The notes under the pieces: generated by a model
What the model saw: only the letters and a program-made list of their open reading frames with translations
Told to the model about the DNA's origin: nothing
Database searches by the model: none
In this document: positions 46,813 to 57,745 of the stretch, one piece after another
Layout: every line of letters starts with the position of its first letter
Numbering within the stretch: position 1 is the first letter of the stretch
Made by a program: the position numbers and the translations under genes
Origin: Microvelia longipes
Taxonomy: Eukaryota; Arthropoda; Insecta; Hemiptera; Veliidae
NCBI GenBank assembly: GCA_018340805.1
Contig: JACMZG010001870.1
Coordinates: 47,846,540-47,910,539, forward strand
DNA: 64,000 bases
Direction: 5' to 3'

Positions 46813-46924
46813 TCATTAGACAAAATACAACCCCCCTCTTAGCCTTTAGATTTGCACATTTAAGGGGAATTGCTAATGAGATACCTAATCTTATTGAGTC
46901 TATAGATTGAGAGTCTATAATACA
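46813..46924 (+). pseudogene. BEL/Pao fragment, right half (copy 1)
   Basis: Continues the interrupted BEL/Pao frame after the target site: the peptide HLRGIANEIPNLIESID is readable, with a frame change at a C run. Ends where MITE B begins. Confidence 0.6.
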
Positions 46925-47751
46925 TTAAGAGGGGCCTGAAACATCATTTTGGGGCTCTCAGGGGCTCTGTGTAATCTTATTGAAACCTCCTCCAAGACTG
47001 AGTTATAAAAATAGTTATTTATGCCATGAGGCTGAGAAGTGTGACTTTATGTCACGGCAATTAGATTTACCGACGAGCGAAGCGTCGGGAAAAATTGCCG
47101 AGACATAAGACATTCTCACCGGATGGCATACACTATTTTTTTGAGGTAGCACTCATTAAATAAACTGCGCTATATATTTAATTGAAAAAAACGTCTAATT
47201 AGCTCCATATTATCGTCGTCATTGAATTCATCCATAGCTTTGCACTTTTACTCAAAAATGTAAAACCTTTACAAATAACACACAAAAATTGTCAATTAAA
47301 AACCTTTTAAAAAGGAAAAAAAATTAGTCTACGAACAAAAACAGAAACAAAATGAACGTTTTTAAAGAAACCTCATGAAGGTTTTACACAGATTGTTTTT
47401 GAACACGCCTACATTACAGTAATGGCGGCAATATATGAATTACTTTTACGTCTAGGAGTTTTTTTACATTCATTACTGTCCTCGGAGGTGAAAATTACTA
47501 AATAACCTCCTATAACAATAATGATTGGCTTCTCATCCTAAAAACGGTCTATAAAGTGCTCAATTACGTTCTACCTCAAAAAAATTTTTTTTTTGGCATC
47601 CCGCACATTGTTTGTGTTTTGATTTGTATGTTTAACATTCTACTATATAAGTCTCTGTAATTTTGTTGTTTATTTGATTATAATGATAGTCGAAGATGGT
47701 CGGGTTATTTTTTTGATGTTTCAAAGTTCAATCAATAGGGCCCCTCTAGTA
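46925..47751. mobile_element. MITE B, long form (copy 1), with nested MITE
   Basis: Outer ends AAGAGGGGCC and GGGCCCCTCTAGTA; edges match the 291-bp form at 11067. The interior is interrupted by an extra piece (about 47000-47590), which includes an inverted-repeat element at 47136-47584. Confidence 0.8.
47136..47584. mobile_element. Nested MITE with GAGGTAG ends (copy 1)
   Basis: TTTTTTTGAGGTAGCACTCA on the left is mirrored by CTACCTCAAAAAAA on the right, with AAGTGCTCAATTA further in. The second copy is at 61102-61537. Confidence 0.65.
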
Positions 47752-47780
47752 ATATATATCTATGCACTATTTGCTCTTAC

Positions 47781-48171
47781 CTTGATTTCAGAATGCAGTT
47801 TCTTGATTTCTTGTTTAAGGAGGTACGAGATTATCTAGTCGTTATAGTCGTTCGATAAGGGCCTTCGAAATGTTGGCGACTTAACGGCGCACTTTGCCTT
47901 CGTCACTTTATCCGTGTTATCCGTGTTAGCGTTCACGACCGCATTACATTTCGCGTTTACGGACCGCATTACTTTTCCGTCTACGTCTGCATTACTTTTC
48001 GCGTTTACGTCCGCGTCACTTTTCCCGTGATCATTTCACTTTTCGTAACTGTTGTATCCGCATTCGCGAAGTAATAACGGCGTCACTTGTCGTCGAATAG
48101 ATTCCGTCGTCGTTTCTTCCGGTTTATTTATAACCGGGTCGATGCAACCTCTTGCCAGTTCCTCTCCGGCC
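47781..48171 (-). pseudogene. Second version of the 394-nt host exon, frame-broken
   Basis: Same sequence and order as 61737-62130, including acceptor CTAG|G and donor AAG|GTAAGA, but several single-base indels (e.g. near 47880, 47960, 48065) close the frame. It is embedded in the same neighbours (MITE B on one side, the GAAGTCTCTCC end on the other). I read it as an unmerged contig end or second haplotype, not a duplicated exon. Confidence 0.8.
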
Positions 48172-48318
48172 CTAGAAATTAAAACAGATAGATGAATACT
48201 TACAAAAAATATTAGGTATGGAAGAAAAGAAGTCTCTCCACAAAACAAAACTTTATTGGCAAAGTGCTAGGCTGAAAGCGCTTTGTCATGTAATTATATT
48301 TCAATAAATATCAGCTCA

Positions 48319-48319
48319 N
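48319..48319. other. Single-base assembly join (n)
   Basis: One n, after which sequence jumps from host intron to the integrase region of the gypsy element. Confidence 0.95.
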
Positions 48320-48498
48320 GCTGTGGAAATATGTACACATGTTGAAGATTGCTTAAATGAAACAGTAAGCGATGCTACCGGTTATACTCCGACGGAATTA
48401 CAGTTAGGAATTAAACCATCTCGGTTCTGGTATAAATGGATACCCGATTTGCGTCCTGATTTACAGTATCATTTAGTCTTAGAAAAGCAAATAAAAAT

Positions 48499-48780
48499 AT
48501 GATCTGCCAAGGAAAAAGAAATGCGTTCAGACGTTTAGGCAAAGAAAAATGTTTCAAAAAATTTAAAATTGGTGACAATGTTCTAGTAAAATCTTTAAAT
48601 GTATCAAGTGCTGAGAATAAAATAGTTGGTAAACTGCTAGCGATATACCAGGGTCCATATGTTATCATTAATAAAATAGGCGATGATTCGTATGAACTGC
48701 AGGATGAAATGAATGACACAAATAAAGGTGTGCATCATGTTTCTAAATTAAAAGAATATATCAATCCATTAAAAGATTAA
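48499..48780 (+). CDS. pol: pol C-terminus (integrase end) of third gypsy copy
   Basis: 93 codons from CQGKRNAFRRLGKEKC through the GPY/F-like IYQGPYVIINKIGDDSYE to YINPLKD and stop. The sequence is the C-terminal integrase tail that binds DNA or chromatin. Upstream integrase sequence (48320-48498) is present in another frame because of a short A run at about 48485. Confidence 0.8.
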   Translation: MICQGKRNAFRRLGKEKCFKKFKIGDNVLVKSLNVSSAENKIVGKLLAIYQGPYVIINKIGDDSYELQDEMNDTNKGVHHVSKLKEYINPLKD

Positions 48781-49179
48781 TTAGTTATTATTATTAAGTT
48801 CAGTTTGTGCATAGAAGTTATATATTTATTTTCTTATAATCAAGAGTTTAAAGATTAATTATTAGTTTATTTTTAAAGACATGTTTATTTTGTATTATTT
48901 TGATGTTTAGGAGTAAAGGTTATACTTTAACGTAAGATTTAATATCAGTTTAGGAGTTAAGATAAATTTTAATTTTGTAAAGTTTTTATTTCCACTAGTA
49001 ACTTTAACCTACTCAATTAAAGTCATCCCTTAAGCCAATATTAATCCGAATCACCATAGAGCCAAATCGTGACCTCTATTAAAGAAGACTGACAATATGA
49101 TGCTTAAATAAATGGCCTTTGATTCGGGACACTTCGGCAACATCCTCAGGTCATCCGACCCAACGGCCAGGAGGAGCTA

Positions 49180-49467
49180 TGTAACGAGATTAGGTTCCGT
49201 CCTATTGGACCTAAATAAAAAATAAAGATGCATACCCCGACGAGTGAGAGTTAATGCAGTCAGTCTCGATCAAAAACTCGAAGTGCCGATACCGGACCCG
49301 GATAAAAATCAAATTTCCGTACCGTCGTCGGAAAACGGCCAATCGATTGTCGAACTCAAATTTTATAACACTACTAAGGTTGACTCCAGCTAAAATTGGA
49401 TACGTATGTACCTACATTTTTTAATATTGGCTTGCCCCCGAACCTTATTTTATAAGAATAAGTTTCA
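49180..49467 (+). repeat. 3' LTR of third gypsy copy
   Basis: TGTAACGAG...GTTTCA, same limits as the other LTRs, a few indels. Confidence 0.9.
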
Positions 49468-52281
49468 ACTATAAATTTACAAGTGCAAAAATTTGCTTGC
49501 CTCTTTAATGTACTGTATACTTAAGATTTACAAGTGCAAATTTGCACTGTGCCTCTTTATGTACAGTATATTTTAAGACTTTACAGTGCAAGATTTGCCT
49601 GTGCTCTTTATATGTATCTGTATAGTTTTAAAGATTTACAAGTGCAAATTTGCCTGTGCCTCTTTAATGTACCTGGTCATATGTTAAGATTTACAAGTGC
49701 AAAATTGCCTGTTCCTCTTTAATGTACTTGTATACTATAAGATTTACAAGTGCAATTTGCCTGTGCCTCTTTAATGTACTTGTAAATTTTAAGAATTTAC
49801 AAGTGCAAATTTGCCGTTCCTCTTTAATGTACAGTATATTTTAGCATTTACAAGTGCAAATTTGCCTGTGCCTTTAATGTACTGTATACTATAAGATTTA
49901 CAAGTGCAAATTTGCCTGTGCCTCTTTAATGTACTGTATATTATAAGATTTACAAGGTGCCAAATTGCAATGCTGGTATACTCAATTTTGTGCCTCCTTT
50001 AATGTACAGTTATTTTAAGATTTACAAGTGCAAATTTGCCTGTTCCCTCTTTAATGTACATTATACTATTAAGATTTACAAGTGCCAAATTTTTCCTGGT
50101 GCCTCTTTAATGTACAGTATATTTAAGATTTACAGTGCAAATTTGCCTGTTCCTCTTTAATGTACTGTATACTATATAAGATTACAAGTGCAAATTTGCC
50201 TGTGCCTCTTTATATGTACAGTATATTTTAAGATTTACAAGTGCAAATTTGCCTGTGCCTCTTTAATGAACTGTATACTATAAGATTTACAAGTGCAAAT
50301 TTGCCCTGTGCCTCTTTAATGTACTGTATATTTTAAGATTTACAAGTGCAAATTTGCCTGTGCCTCTTTAATGTACTGTATATTTTAAGATTTACAAGTG
50401 CAAATTTGCCTGTGCCTCTTTAATGTACTGTTATATTTTAAGATTTACAAGTGCAAATTTGCCCTGTGCCTCTTTAATGTACTGTATATTTTAAAGATTT
50501 TACAAGCCAATTTGCCTGTGCCTCTTAAATGTAAGTTTTTTTAGATTTACAAGTGCAAATTTGCCTGTGCCTCTTTAATGTACAGTATATTTAAGATTAC
50601 AAGTGCAAATTTGGCCTGTCCTCTTTAATGTACTGTATACTATAAATTTACAAGTGCAAATTTGCCTGTGCCTCTTTAATGTACGTATTATTTTAAGATT
50701 TACATGTACAAATTTGCCTGTTGCCCTTTAATGAACTGTTACTATAAGATTTACAATGTTAGCAAACAAGATGTGCAAATTTTGCCTGTGCCTCTTTAAT
50801 TACTGTATATTTTAAGATTTACAAGTGCAAATTTGCCTGTGCCTCTTTAATGTACAGTATATTTTAAGATTTACAAGTGCAAATTTGCCTGTGCCTCTTT
50901 AATGTACTGTATATTAAGATTTACAAGTGCAAATTTGCCTGTGCCTTTTTAATGTACAGTATATTTTAGATTTAACAGTGCAAATTTGCCTGTTCTTCTT
51001 TAATGTACTGTATACATAAGATTTACAAGTGCAAATTTGCCTGTGGCCTCTTTAATGTACAGTATATTTAGATTTACAATGTGCAAATTGCCTGTGCCTC
51101 TTAATGACGTATACTATAAGATTTACAAGTGCAAATTTGCCTGTGCCTCTTTAATGTACAGTATATTTTAAGATTTACAAGTGCAAATTTGCTGTGCCTG
51201 TGTAAGCCAAGTGCTTTAATGTACAGTATATTTTAAGATTTACAAGTGCAATAATTTGCCTGTGCCTCTTTAATGTACCTGTATAATTTTAAGATTTACA
51301 AGTGCAAATCTTGCCTGTTCCCTTTAATGTAACTGTATACATAAAGATTACAATGCAAATTTGCCTGTGCCTCCTTAATGTACTGGATATTTTAAATTCA
51401 GTGCAAAATTTGCCATGTGCTCTTTAATGTCACTGTTATACTATAAGATTTAAGTGCAAATTTGCCTGTGCCCTCTTTAATTGTACGTTATTTTAAGATT
51501 TACAAGTGCAAATTGCCGTGCCTCTTTAATGTCAGTATAATTTTAAAGATTACAATGGCAAATTTGCCTGTGGCCTCTTTAATGTACTGTATACTATAAG
51601 ATTTACAAGTGCAAATTTGCCTGTGCCTTTTAAAATGTACAGTATAATTTAAGATTTACAGAGTGCAATTTTGCCTGTGGCCCTTCTTTAATGAACTGTA
51701 TACTATAAAGATTTACGTGCAAATTTGCCTGTGCCTCGTTTAATGTACAAGTATATTTTTAAGATTTACAAGTGCAAAATTTGCCTGTCCTCTTTAATGT
51801 TACTGTAATACATAAGATTTACAAGTGCAATATTTGCCTGTGCCCTTTAATGTACAGTATATTTTACAGATTTAACAAGTGCATTTGCCTGTGCCCTCTT
51901 AATGTGTTACCTGTAATACCTAATATAAGATTTACAAGTGCAAATTTCCTGTGCCTCTTCAATATGTACAGTATACTTTTAAGATTTACAAGTGCAAATT
52001 TGCCCTGTGCCTCTTTAATGTACTGTATATTTTAAGGATTACAAGTGCAAATTTGCTGTTCCTCCTTTAATGTACTGTATACTATAGATTACACGTGCAA
52101 ATTTGCCTGTGCCTCTTAATGTACGTGTATACTATAAGTTTTTACCATAGTGCAATTTTGCCTGTGCCTCTTTTTAATGTACTGTATAACTATAAAATGC
52201 AAGTGCAAATTTGCCTGTGCCTCTTTAATGTCACAGTATAATTAAGATTTACAAGTGCAAATTTGCCTGGCCTCTTTAATG
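49468..52281. repeat. 52-bp satellite array, about 54 copies
   Basis: Unit TTACAAGTGCAAATTTGCCT, GTGCCTCTTTAATGTACTGT, ATACTATAAGAT. Two variants alternate irregularly (CTGTATACTATAAG and CAGTATATTTTAAG). Single-base indels are frequent. Interrupted by a LINE and resumes at 54051. Confidence 0.96.
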
Positions 52282-52293
52282 TACTGTATACTA
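52282..52293. repeat. Target site duplication of LINE, left
   Basis: TACTGTATACTA, repeated at 54039-54050 on the other side of the LINE. It is part of the satellite unit, so the duplication is plausible rather than proven. Confidence 0.6.
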
Positions 52294-52472
52294 GAAATGA
52301 TATAAAATAGAATAGAATACTGTTTTATTTTGTAACAAAAATAAAAGATATTTTTCTTACAATTGATTAAAAATCAAAACAGCCTACTCCAGGTCCATAT
52401 GTTGGACGTCAGGAGGAGGGTTGCTGGTTACTTAATTATTATTACATAAGGGATCAGCTTATACATAAGTAC

Positions 52473-52525
<53 letters not shown>

Positions 52526-52548
52526 GAATGATTAAATAATAAATTGTG

Positions 52549-53067
52549 TCATTGAAAGACGGCTCTTTCAGCAGAGATCAATTTACATCTTAGGCCCCAA
52601 AGATTTTTTGTAAAGAGAGCAAGTTTTTCACATTCTGTAGCTGTATTGGGTCGAAGTAGAGCATAATAATTTTCTTGTGTGAGTACTGGCTGTCTTAAAT
52701 GCAGTCTGCGACAGTCAGACAAGGCAGGGCATAAAGCTATAAAGTGGGGATTATCTTCTGTATCCTCCTTATCACATAGCTTACATGACACGTCACTATT
52801 TTCATAAGTGAGGTTTAATTTGTACAACTGCCCTCTGGCTTTCATAATCCAGCTGATAATTTGTCTGTCCTTGACTATGTTTAAATATTTTGGTGGGGGT
52901 AAGCCTTGAACCAAATCGAAATAAAAGTTATGTATTTTTGCATTCTTAGCATAACTGAAGGCTTTCTCTCGTGCCGCCACTTGTACCTTGGCCAAAATTT
53001 GGTTAAATGCTTTTGGAAGCTCCTCCACTTCCAAAAAGTAATTTGGTGTTAAATTCATGCCATGCAT
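52549..53067 (-). CDS. LINE ORF2 C-terminus, zinc-binding (zf-RVT-like) domain
   Basis: 172 codons ending the LINE polyprotein. ISWIMKARGQLYKLNLTYEN is followed by CKLCDKEDTEDNPHFIALCP, the Cys-Cys-His-Cys pattern seen at the end of many LINE reverse transcriptases. The first residues (MHGMNLTPNYFLEVEELPKA) are the thumb-connection side; the frame is broken upstream. It probably helps bind the element RNA or target. Confidence 0.8.
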   Translation of the reverse strand: MHGMNLTPNYFLEVEELPKAFNQILAKVQVAAREKAFSYAKNAKIHNFYFDLVQGLPPPKYLNIVKDRQIISWIMKARGQLYKLNLTYENSDVSCKLCDKEDTEDNPHFIALCPALSDCRRLHLRQPVLTQENYYALLRPNTATECEKLALFTKNLWGLRCKLISAERAVFQ

Positions 53068-53985
53068 ATTAAATAGATGTTCCCATTCTTTTACCCAAAC
53101 ACTTTTCGCTTGATTATTTCCTTGGCAAGCAAATTGGGCAATCTATCCTTTGGCATTTTGAGGACTTTATATACATAATCAAAGTGTATTTTTAAGGCTG
53201 TTGTATGTATAGGTGGTAGGCCTGTCTCCAATTCAATAATATAATTTGGAGTGTTCATAGGAAGGCAAAAAAGTTTTTTGATAAAGTATCTTAATAATAC
53301 TTCAAGTTAACTATAATGCTTAAAACCCCATACCTGGGCACCATATGTAATAATAGCCTGTGGGACTGCTTTAAAAACTTTCATTTTAGCTTCAAAGGAG
53401 ATGTTGTTTTTTGAAAAGAAAGCTCCCCAGACATTATTAATAGCAATTTTGCTGCAGTGAGTCTGTCACCAAAGTGCTTTTGCAAGGTAAGATTCGAGTC
53501 AATGGTGATACCAAGATATTTATAGTTTTTGACCACTTCCAACTTTCACCTTGTACCACCATTTCTCATATTTTGCTAGTTTACCTCCTTTGGTGCCAAA
53601 CACCATGACCTTGCTTTTTGATGTATTAAACTGTGAGATTCCAAGTGCTGAAATATTTTTCTAAGTCTAAAATCAATATTCTTTAGAGTAACAGCATCTG
53701 GCGCCAAAAATTGCTAAGTCATCTGCGTAAAGTAAATGCTTTAATATTTAGTTTATCTATCCACACCCCACCCCTTAGATTATCAATTAAATCATTAATA
53801 AATAAAGCAAACAAAGTTGGCGAAAGCAAACAACCCTGTCTCAGCACTACACTACTTTCAAAGCACTCAGTGACATCCCCACAGCACCAACACAAGACTC
53901 TGTTTCTGTAAGTAAGGCTTTTGAGCATGTAACATTTTTGGTTGACAAAGACCTATACTTGAACAAGACTTAAAATTAGAGCCTT
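53068..53985 (-). pseudogene. LINE reverse transcriptase segment, frame-broken
   Basis: Minus-strand RT motifs lie in more than one frame: VVLRQGCLLSPTLFALFIND (53719-53928 frame), then LYADDLAIFGA shifted by one frame, then further RT-like sequence to the zinc domain. The breaks make this copy non-functional unless they are consensus errors. Confidence 0.75.
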
Positions 53986-54050
53986 CCTATCCACAACAGT
54001 CAAATCCTGCTTTTTAAATCAAATAAATAGACAATACATACTGTATACTA

Positions 54051-54360
54051 ATAAGCATTGACAAGTGCCATTTGCCTGTGCCTCTTTAATGTACAGTATA
54101 TTTTAGATTTAGCAATGCAAATTTGCCCTGTGCCTCTTTAAAATGGTACTGTATACTATAAGATTGACAAGTGCAAATTTTGCCTGTGCCCTCTTAATGT
54201 ACAGTATATTTTACAGATTTACAAAAGTGCAAATTTGCCTGTGCCTCTTAATGTACTGTATACTATAAGTTTCACAAGTGCAAATTTGCCTGTGCCTCTA
54301 TAATGTACTGTATACTATAAGTTTTACAAGTACAAATTTACCTGTGCCTCTTTTATGTAG
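54051..54360. repeat. 52-bp satellite array, continuation
   Basis: Same unit as 49468-52281, about 6 copies. Confidence 0.95.
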
Positions 54361-54501
54361 TTTAAAGTTTCGTAGTTTTTCAATGTCGGCGATAGTGTTC
54401 TGGATTTTTACCGTCGGCGACAGTAAAGAGTTTGTTTTGCCCGAAAAAATATCATATGCTACACGACTGGGAATGGCTTTTTTACTTCGGCTCAAAGGAG
54501 C

Positions 54502-54581
54502 CGACGACAATATTTGCTGCCGAGCGAAGCAAGACAGTACTTTTACTGTCTTGCTTCGCTCGGCAGCAAATATAGTCGTCG
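54502..54581. repeat. 38-bp stem hairpin with GCTTCGCTCG core
   Basis: CGACGACAATATTTGCTGCC... at 54502-54539 and its inverse at 54544-54581 differ at one position, with a 4-nt loop CTTT. Flanked by looser paired pieces (ACCGTCGGCGACAGTAAA and others) between 54380 and 54610. Confidence 0.88.
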
Positions 54582-56186
54582 CCACGGTAAAATGGACCTT
54601 CTTCACCGTCTTGCAACATAATTCACTATTTATTACTTCTTTCCAACAGAGTTAGTATTGGATTCGATGAGAGGAATTTTCCCCTAGGGTATTGTACCTC
54701 CTAATTTTTGAATAATTATTGATACATAGAAATCAACATAATACGTTTATTAAATCCTTCCGAATAAAAATATAAAATAAAATACAATGTTCAAAGATAC
54801 ACCAATTTAACAAAATCATATGTTTTGAAATCTATGTATAAACATGAATATTACACACAGTCGACCGAACCTGCCATCAGTCAGGTTTCAATTAACCTAC
54901 AAAGATTCGGTCATCTGAGAAAAAAATTTAAGTTATAAAACCTTAAAACTTTATTAAAAGTTATTTTAAGTTTTTTTTTTATATTCTCAGGGAGCAGGTT
55001 TTTAAGGGAACCTGAAACCTGACCTAAAAACAGGTTTTGTAAATGAATAAAATTAGAGAATTTTAAAATACAAAGCTGGGTATGTAGAGCCCTCTGACGA
55101 GACACACATAATATTTATGAGACCTAAGTTTTTATTTTATTAATTTAAAATTACACACTTTGATGTGATTATTTCTTTTTAAAAAGTGATAATTTCTCAG
55201 GTTTAAGAGAAAAACCTGTTTTTTCCCTAATTCTAGTTCCAAAAATAGATTTTAAAAAAATATAGATTTTTTTGAATTAAAATTCCTTGGCCATTATAAC
55301 ATTCACTTTCTTCTAGAATACTAATGTTTTCTGTAACGCATATAAACTAACTAATGATAAATAGGCAGCGTTTTATAAACTGGCAACGATACTGCACTGC
55401 CATAGTCATTGATTTTAAGCCAAATCAGAGGATTCTTAAAGAAATAGAATAATACGACAGGATTGTGAACTGACTTAAGTCATTTCAAGTAAACCATACA
55501 AATAATCGGTAAATTACTTAATACAGTATCCCAGGTACAATGGACCCACATACGAGGTCTAAGTACCTAGGAAATTATTTCCTCCGGAATTTAAATATAA
55601 TACAGTATCCAGTGGATACAATTGATTAATAACAGTAAAACCTTTTCATTGCCTTTGTTCAACTTCACTCAAAACTTACTAGAAAGTTTATATAAGTAAC
55701 GAAATTTTTACATCGTATAGCACTAACAAACATGGGATGCGTGCGCATTTATATTCCTTTGTCATATAAATATCAGTTGCTGATATACGTATTTGTATAA
55801 AAGTTGCATTTCGTAACTTTTATATAATTTTTAGTGAATTTGTTAAAGGAAAGACTAAGGTAACACAGAAAGTTTTTGAGTAATGAATCATTGGGATGTA
55901 CTAGACACCGTATTAAGTATATTACCCAATTATCTTTGCAAAAAGTCTATTCAAAACTTTTATGAAAAACTATTTCGGTTAAATTCGTCAAACTATTGCA
56001 TTACTATAATAATAGACGTTCTCTTGTTAAGTGCCAGTAGGCTCAACCCCCTAAACCTTTACAGTCCCTTAATTAACCCAAGCACACACATCTTATAAAT
56101 AAAATAACATCAAAAGCTCACTTAGACACATCTATTTGTTGAATAGAACAGAAGATGGTGAGCATGGAGGGAAGATGGTGAGCATG
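54582..56186. other. Non-coding, nothing recognised
   Basis: AT-rich. AACCTG/CAGGTT words recur between 54870 and 55060. Ends with two GAAGATGGTGAGCATG repeats at the gap edge. Confidence 0.45.
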
Positions 56187-57033
56187 NNNNNNNNNNNNNN
56201 NNNNNNNNNNNNNNNNNNNNNNNNNNNNNNNNNNNNNNNNNNNNNNNNNNNNNNNNNNNNNNNNNNNNNNNNNNNNNNNNNNNNNNNNNNNNNNNNNNNN
56301 NNNNNNNNNNNNNNNNNNNNNNNNNNNNNNNNNNNNNNNNNNNNNNNNNNNNNNNNNNNNNNNNNNNNNNNNNNNNNNNNNNNNNNNNNNNNNNNNNNNN
56401 NNNNNNNNNNNNNNNNNNNNNNNNNNNNNNNNNNNNNNNNNNNNNNNNNNNNNNNNNNNNNNNNNNNNNNNNNNNNNNNNNNNNNNNNNNNNNNNNNNNN
56501 NNNNNNNNNNNNNNNNNNNNNNNNNNNNNNNNNNNNNNNNNNNNNNNNNNNNNNNNNNNNNNNNNNNNNNNNNNNNNNNNNNNNNNNNNNNNNNNNNNNN
56601 NNNNNNNNNNNNNNNNNNNNNNNNNNNNNNNNNNNNNNNNNNNNNNNNNNNNNNNNNNNNNNNNNNNNNNNNNNNNNNNNNNNNNNNNNNNNNNNNNNNN
56701 NNNNNNNNNNNNNNNNNNNNNNNNNNNNNNNNNNNNNNNNNNNNNNNNNNNNNNNNNNNNNNNNNNNNNNNNNNNNNNNNNNNNNNNNNNNNNNNNNNNN
56801 NNNNNNNNNNNNNNNNNNNNNNNNNNNNNNNNNNNNNNNNNNNNNNNNNNNNNNNNNNNNNNNNNNNNNNNNNNNNNNNNNNNNNNNNNNNNNNNNNNNN
56901 NNNNNNNNNNNNNNNNNNNNNNNNNNNNNNNNNNNNNNNNNNNNNNNNNNNNNNNNNNNNNNNNNNNNNNNNNNNNNNNNNNNNNNNNNNNNNNNNNNNN
57001 NNNNNNNNNNNNNNNNNNNNNNNNNNNNNNNNN
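56187..57033. other. Assembly gap, 847 N
   Basis: Unknown sequence. Apparent ORFs through the N run are not real. Confidence 0.99.
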
Positions 57034-57067
57034 CATCCGTAATAATTCAAAAAATAAAATTTTAGTC

Positions 57068-57706
57068 TTGCCGTTGTCGAATACTAAAATTGTCGGGGCA
57101 ACTAGAGAGAAATCCAAAGCGCTTAAAGAACAAGCTTTGTTAAATATTATGATCGATAGTCAAGTTATCGAATGTGTATGTATTGTTGTGCCGAATTTAA
57201 TTAAAAAATTTATTATCGGGATAGATACGTTAGCTAAAGTTGGAGCTGAAATCGATTTAGGAAAAAATATTTTAATTATGTCTAATATTGTGCCTACAAA
57301 AATAGTACCGTTTTTAACTGAAAAATGTATCATGCAAATTGCATGTACGCATCTTACATCTCATAGACAAATTTGTAGTAATAATAGTTGCGACTTAAAT
57401 TCAGAGACTGATGCTGAATTATCAGAGGAACAGCGTCAAAAAGTTAATGATTTAATAAATGAGTTTAAAGATGTTTTTAGTAGCGAACCAGGAAAAATAG
57501 ATGTCTATGATTATGAAATAAAAATAAAATCAGCGGTACCGTTTTTTGAAAGAGGAAATTATATCCCTTTAGGATTAAAAGATAAGGTTAGAGAGGAAAT
57601 AAATAGGATGATTAAATGTGACGTCATAGAAGAAGGTGATAGTGAATATATCAGTCCTTTAAGACCGGTTTTAAAGAAAAATTGTAACCAAGTTAGACTT
57701 TGTTGA
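57068..57706 (+). CDS. pol: pol copy 2, protease end to early RT
   Basis: Open for 212 codons: FIIGIDTLAKVGAEIDLGKN, the linker ELSEEQRQKVNDLINEFKDV and the RT entry segment ending NQVRLC. A 2-base deletion relative to copy 1 at about 57702 ends the frame. The catalytic protease Asp lies in the gap. Confidence 0.85.
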   Translation: MPLSNTKIVGATREKSKALKEQALLNIMIDSQVIECVCIVVPNLIKKFIIGIDTLAKVGAEIDLGKNILIMSNIVPTKIVPFLTEKCIMQIACTHLTSHRQICSNNSCDLNSETDAELSEEQRQKVNDLINEFKDVFSSEPGKIDVYDYEIKIKSAVPFFERGNYIPLGLKDKVREEINRMIKCDVIEEGDSEYISPLRPVLKKNCNQVRLC

Positions 57707-57745
57707 TTTAAGAAAATTAAATGAATTTATTTTAGCGGAACCGCA

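Larger units (their letters stand above)
48320..49467 (+). mobile_element. 3' end of a third gypsy copy, in satellite
   Basis: Begins inside integrase (TGTGGAAATATGTACACATG) and runs to a complete 3' LTR (49180-49467). Immediately after TTTCA comes ACTATAAATTTACAAGTGC, the 52-bp satellite unit, so this is a different insertion from the one in BEL/Pao sequence. The last integrase ORF (48499-48780) is intact and ends YINPLKD. Confidence 0.88.
52294..54038 (-). mobile_element. 5'-truncated LINE inserted in satellite
   Basis: Minus-strand non-LTR retrotransposon of about 1.75 kb. It carries the last part of reverse transcriptase (QGCLLSPTLFALFINDL; YADD at 53718-53729) and a C-terminal Cys-His region. 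The 3' UTR contains a 50-base A run (52471-52520 as T) and ends AATAAAACAGTATTC, TATTCTATTTTATAT. No endonuclease or ORF1, so 5'-truncated. A jockey/I/R1-type affiliation is likely but not fixed. Confidence 0.85.

Noticed and set aside
47781..48171. Genuine exon duplication in the host gene
   Set aside because: Neighbours on both sides are duplicated as well and contig breaks bound the unit, so an assembly explanation is simpler.
56118..57117. Three ORFs of over 300 codons across the N run
   Set aside because: N positions have no stops; not real.
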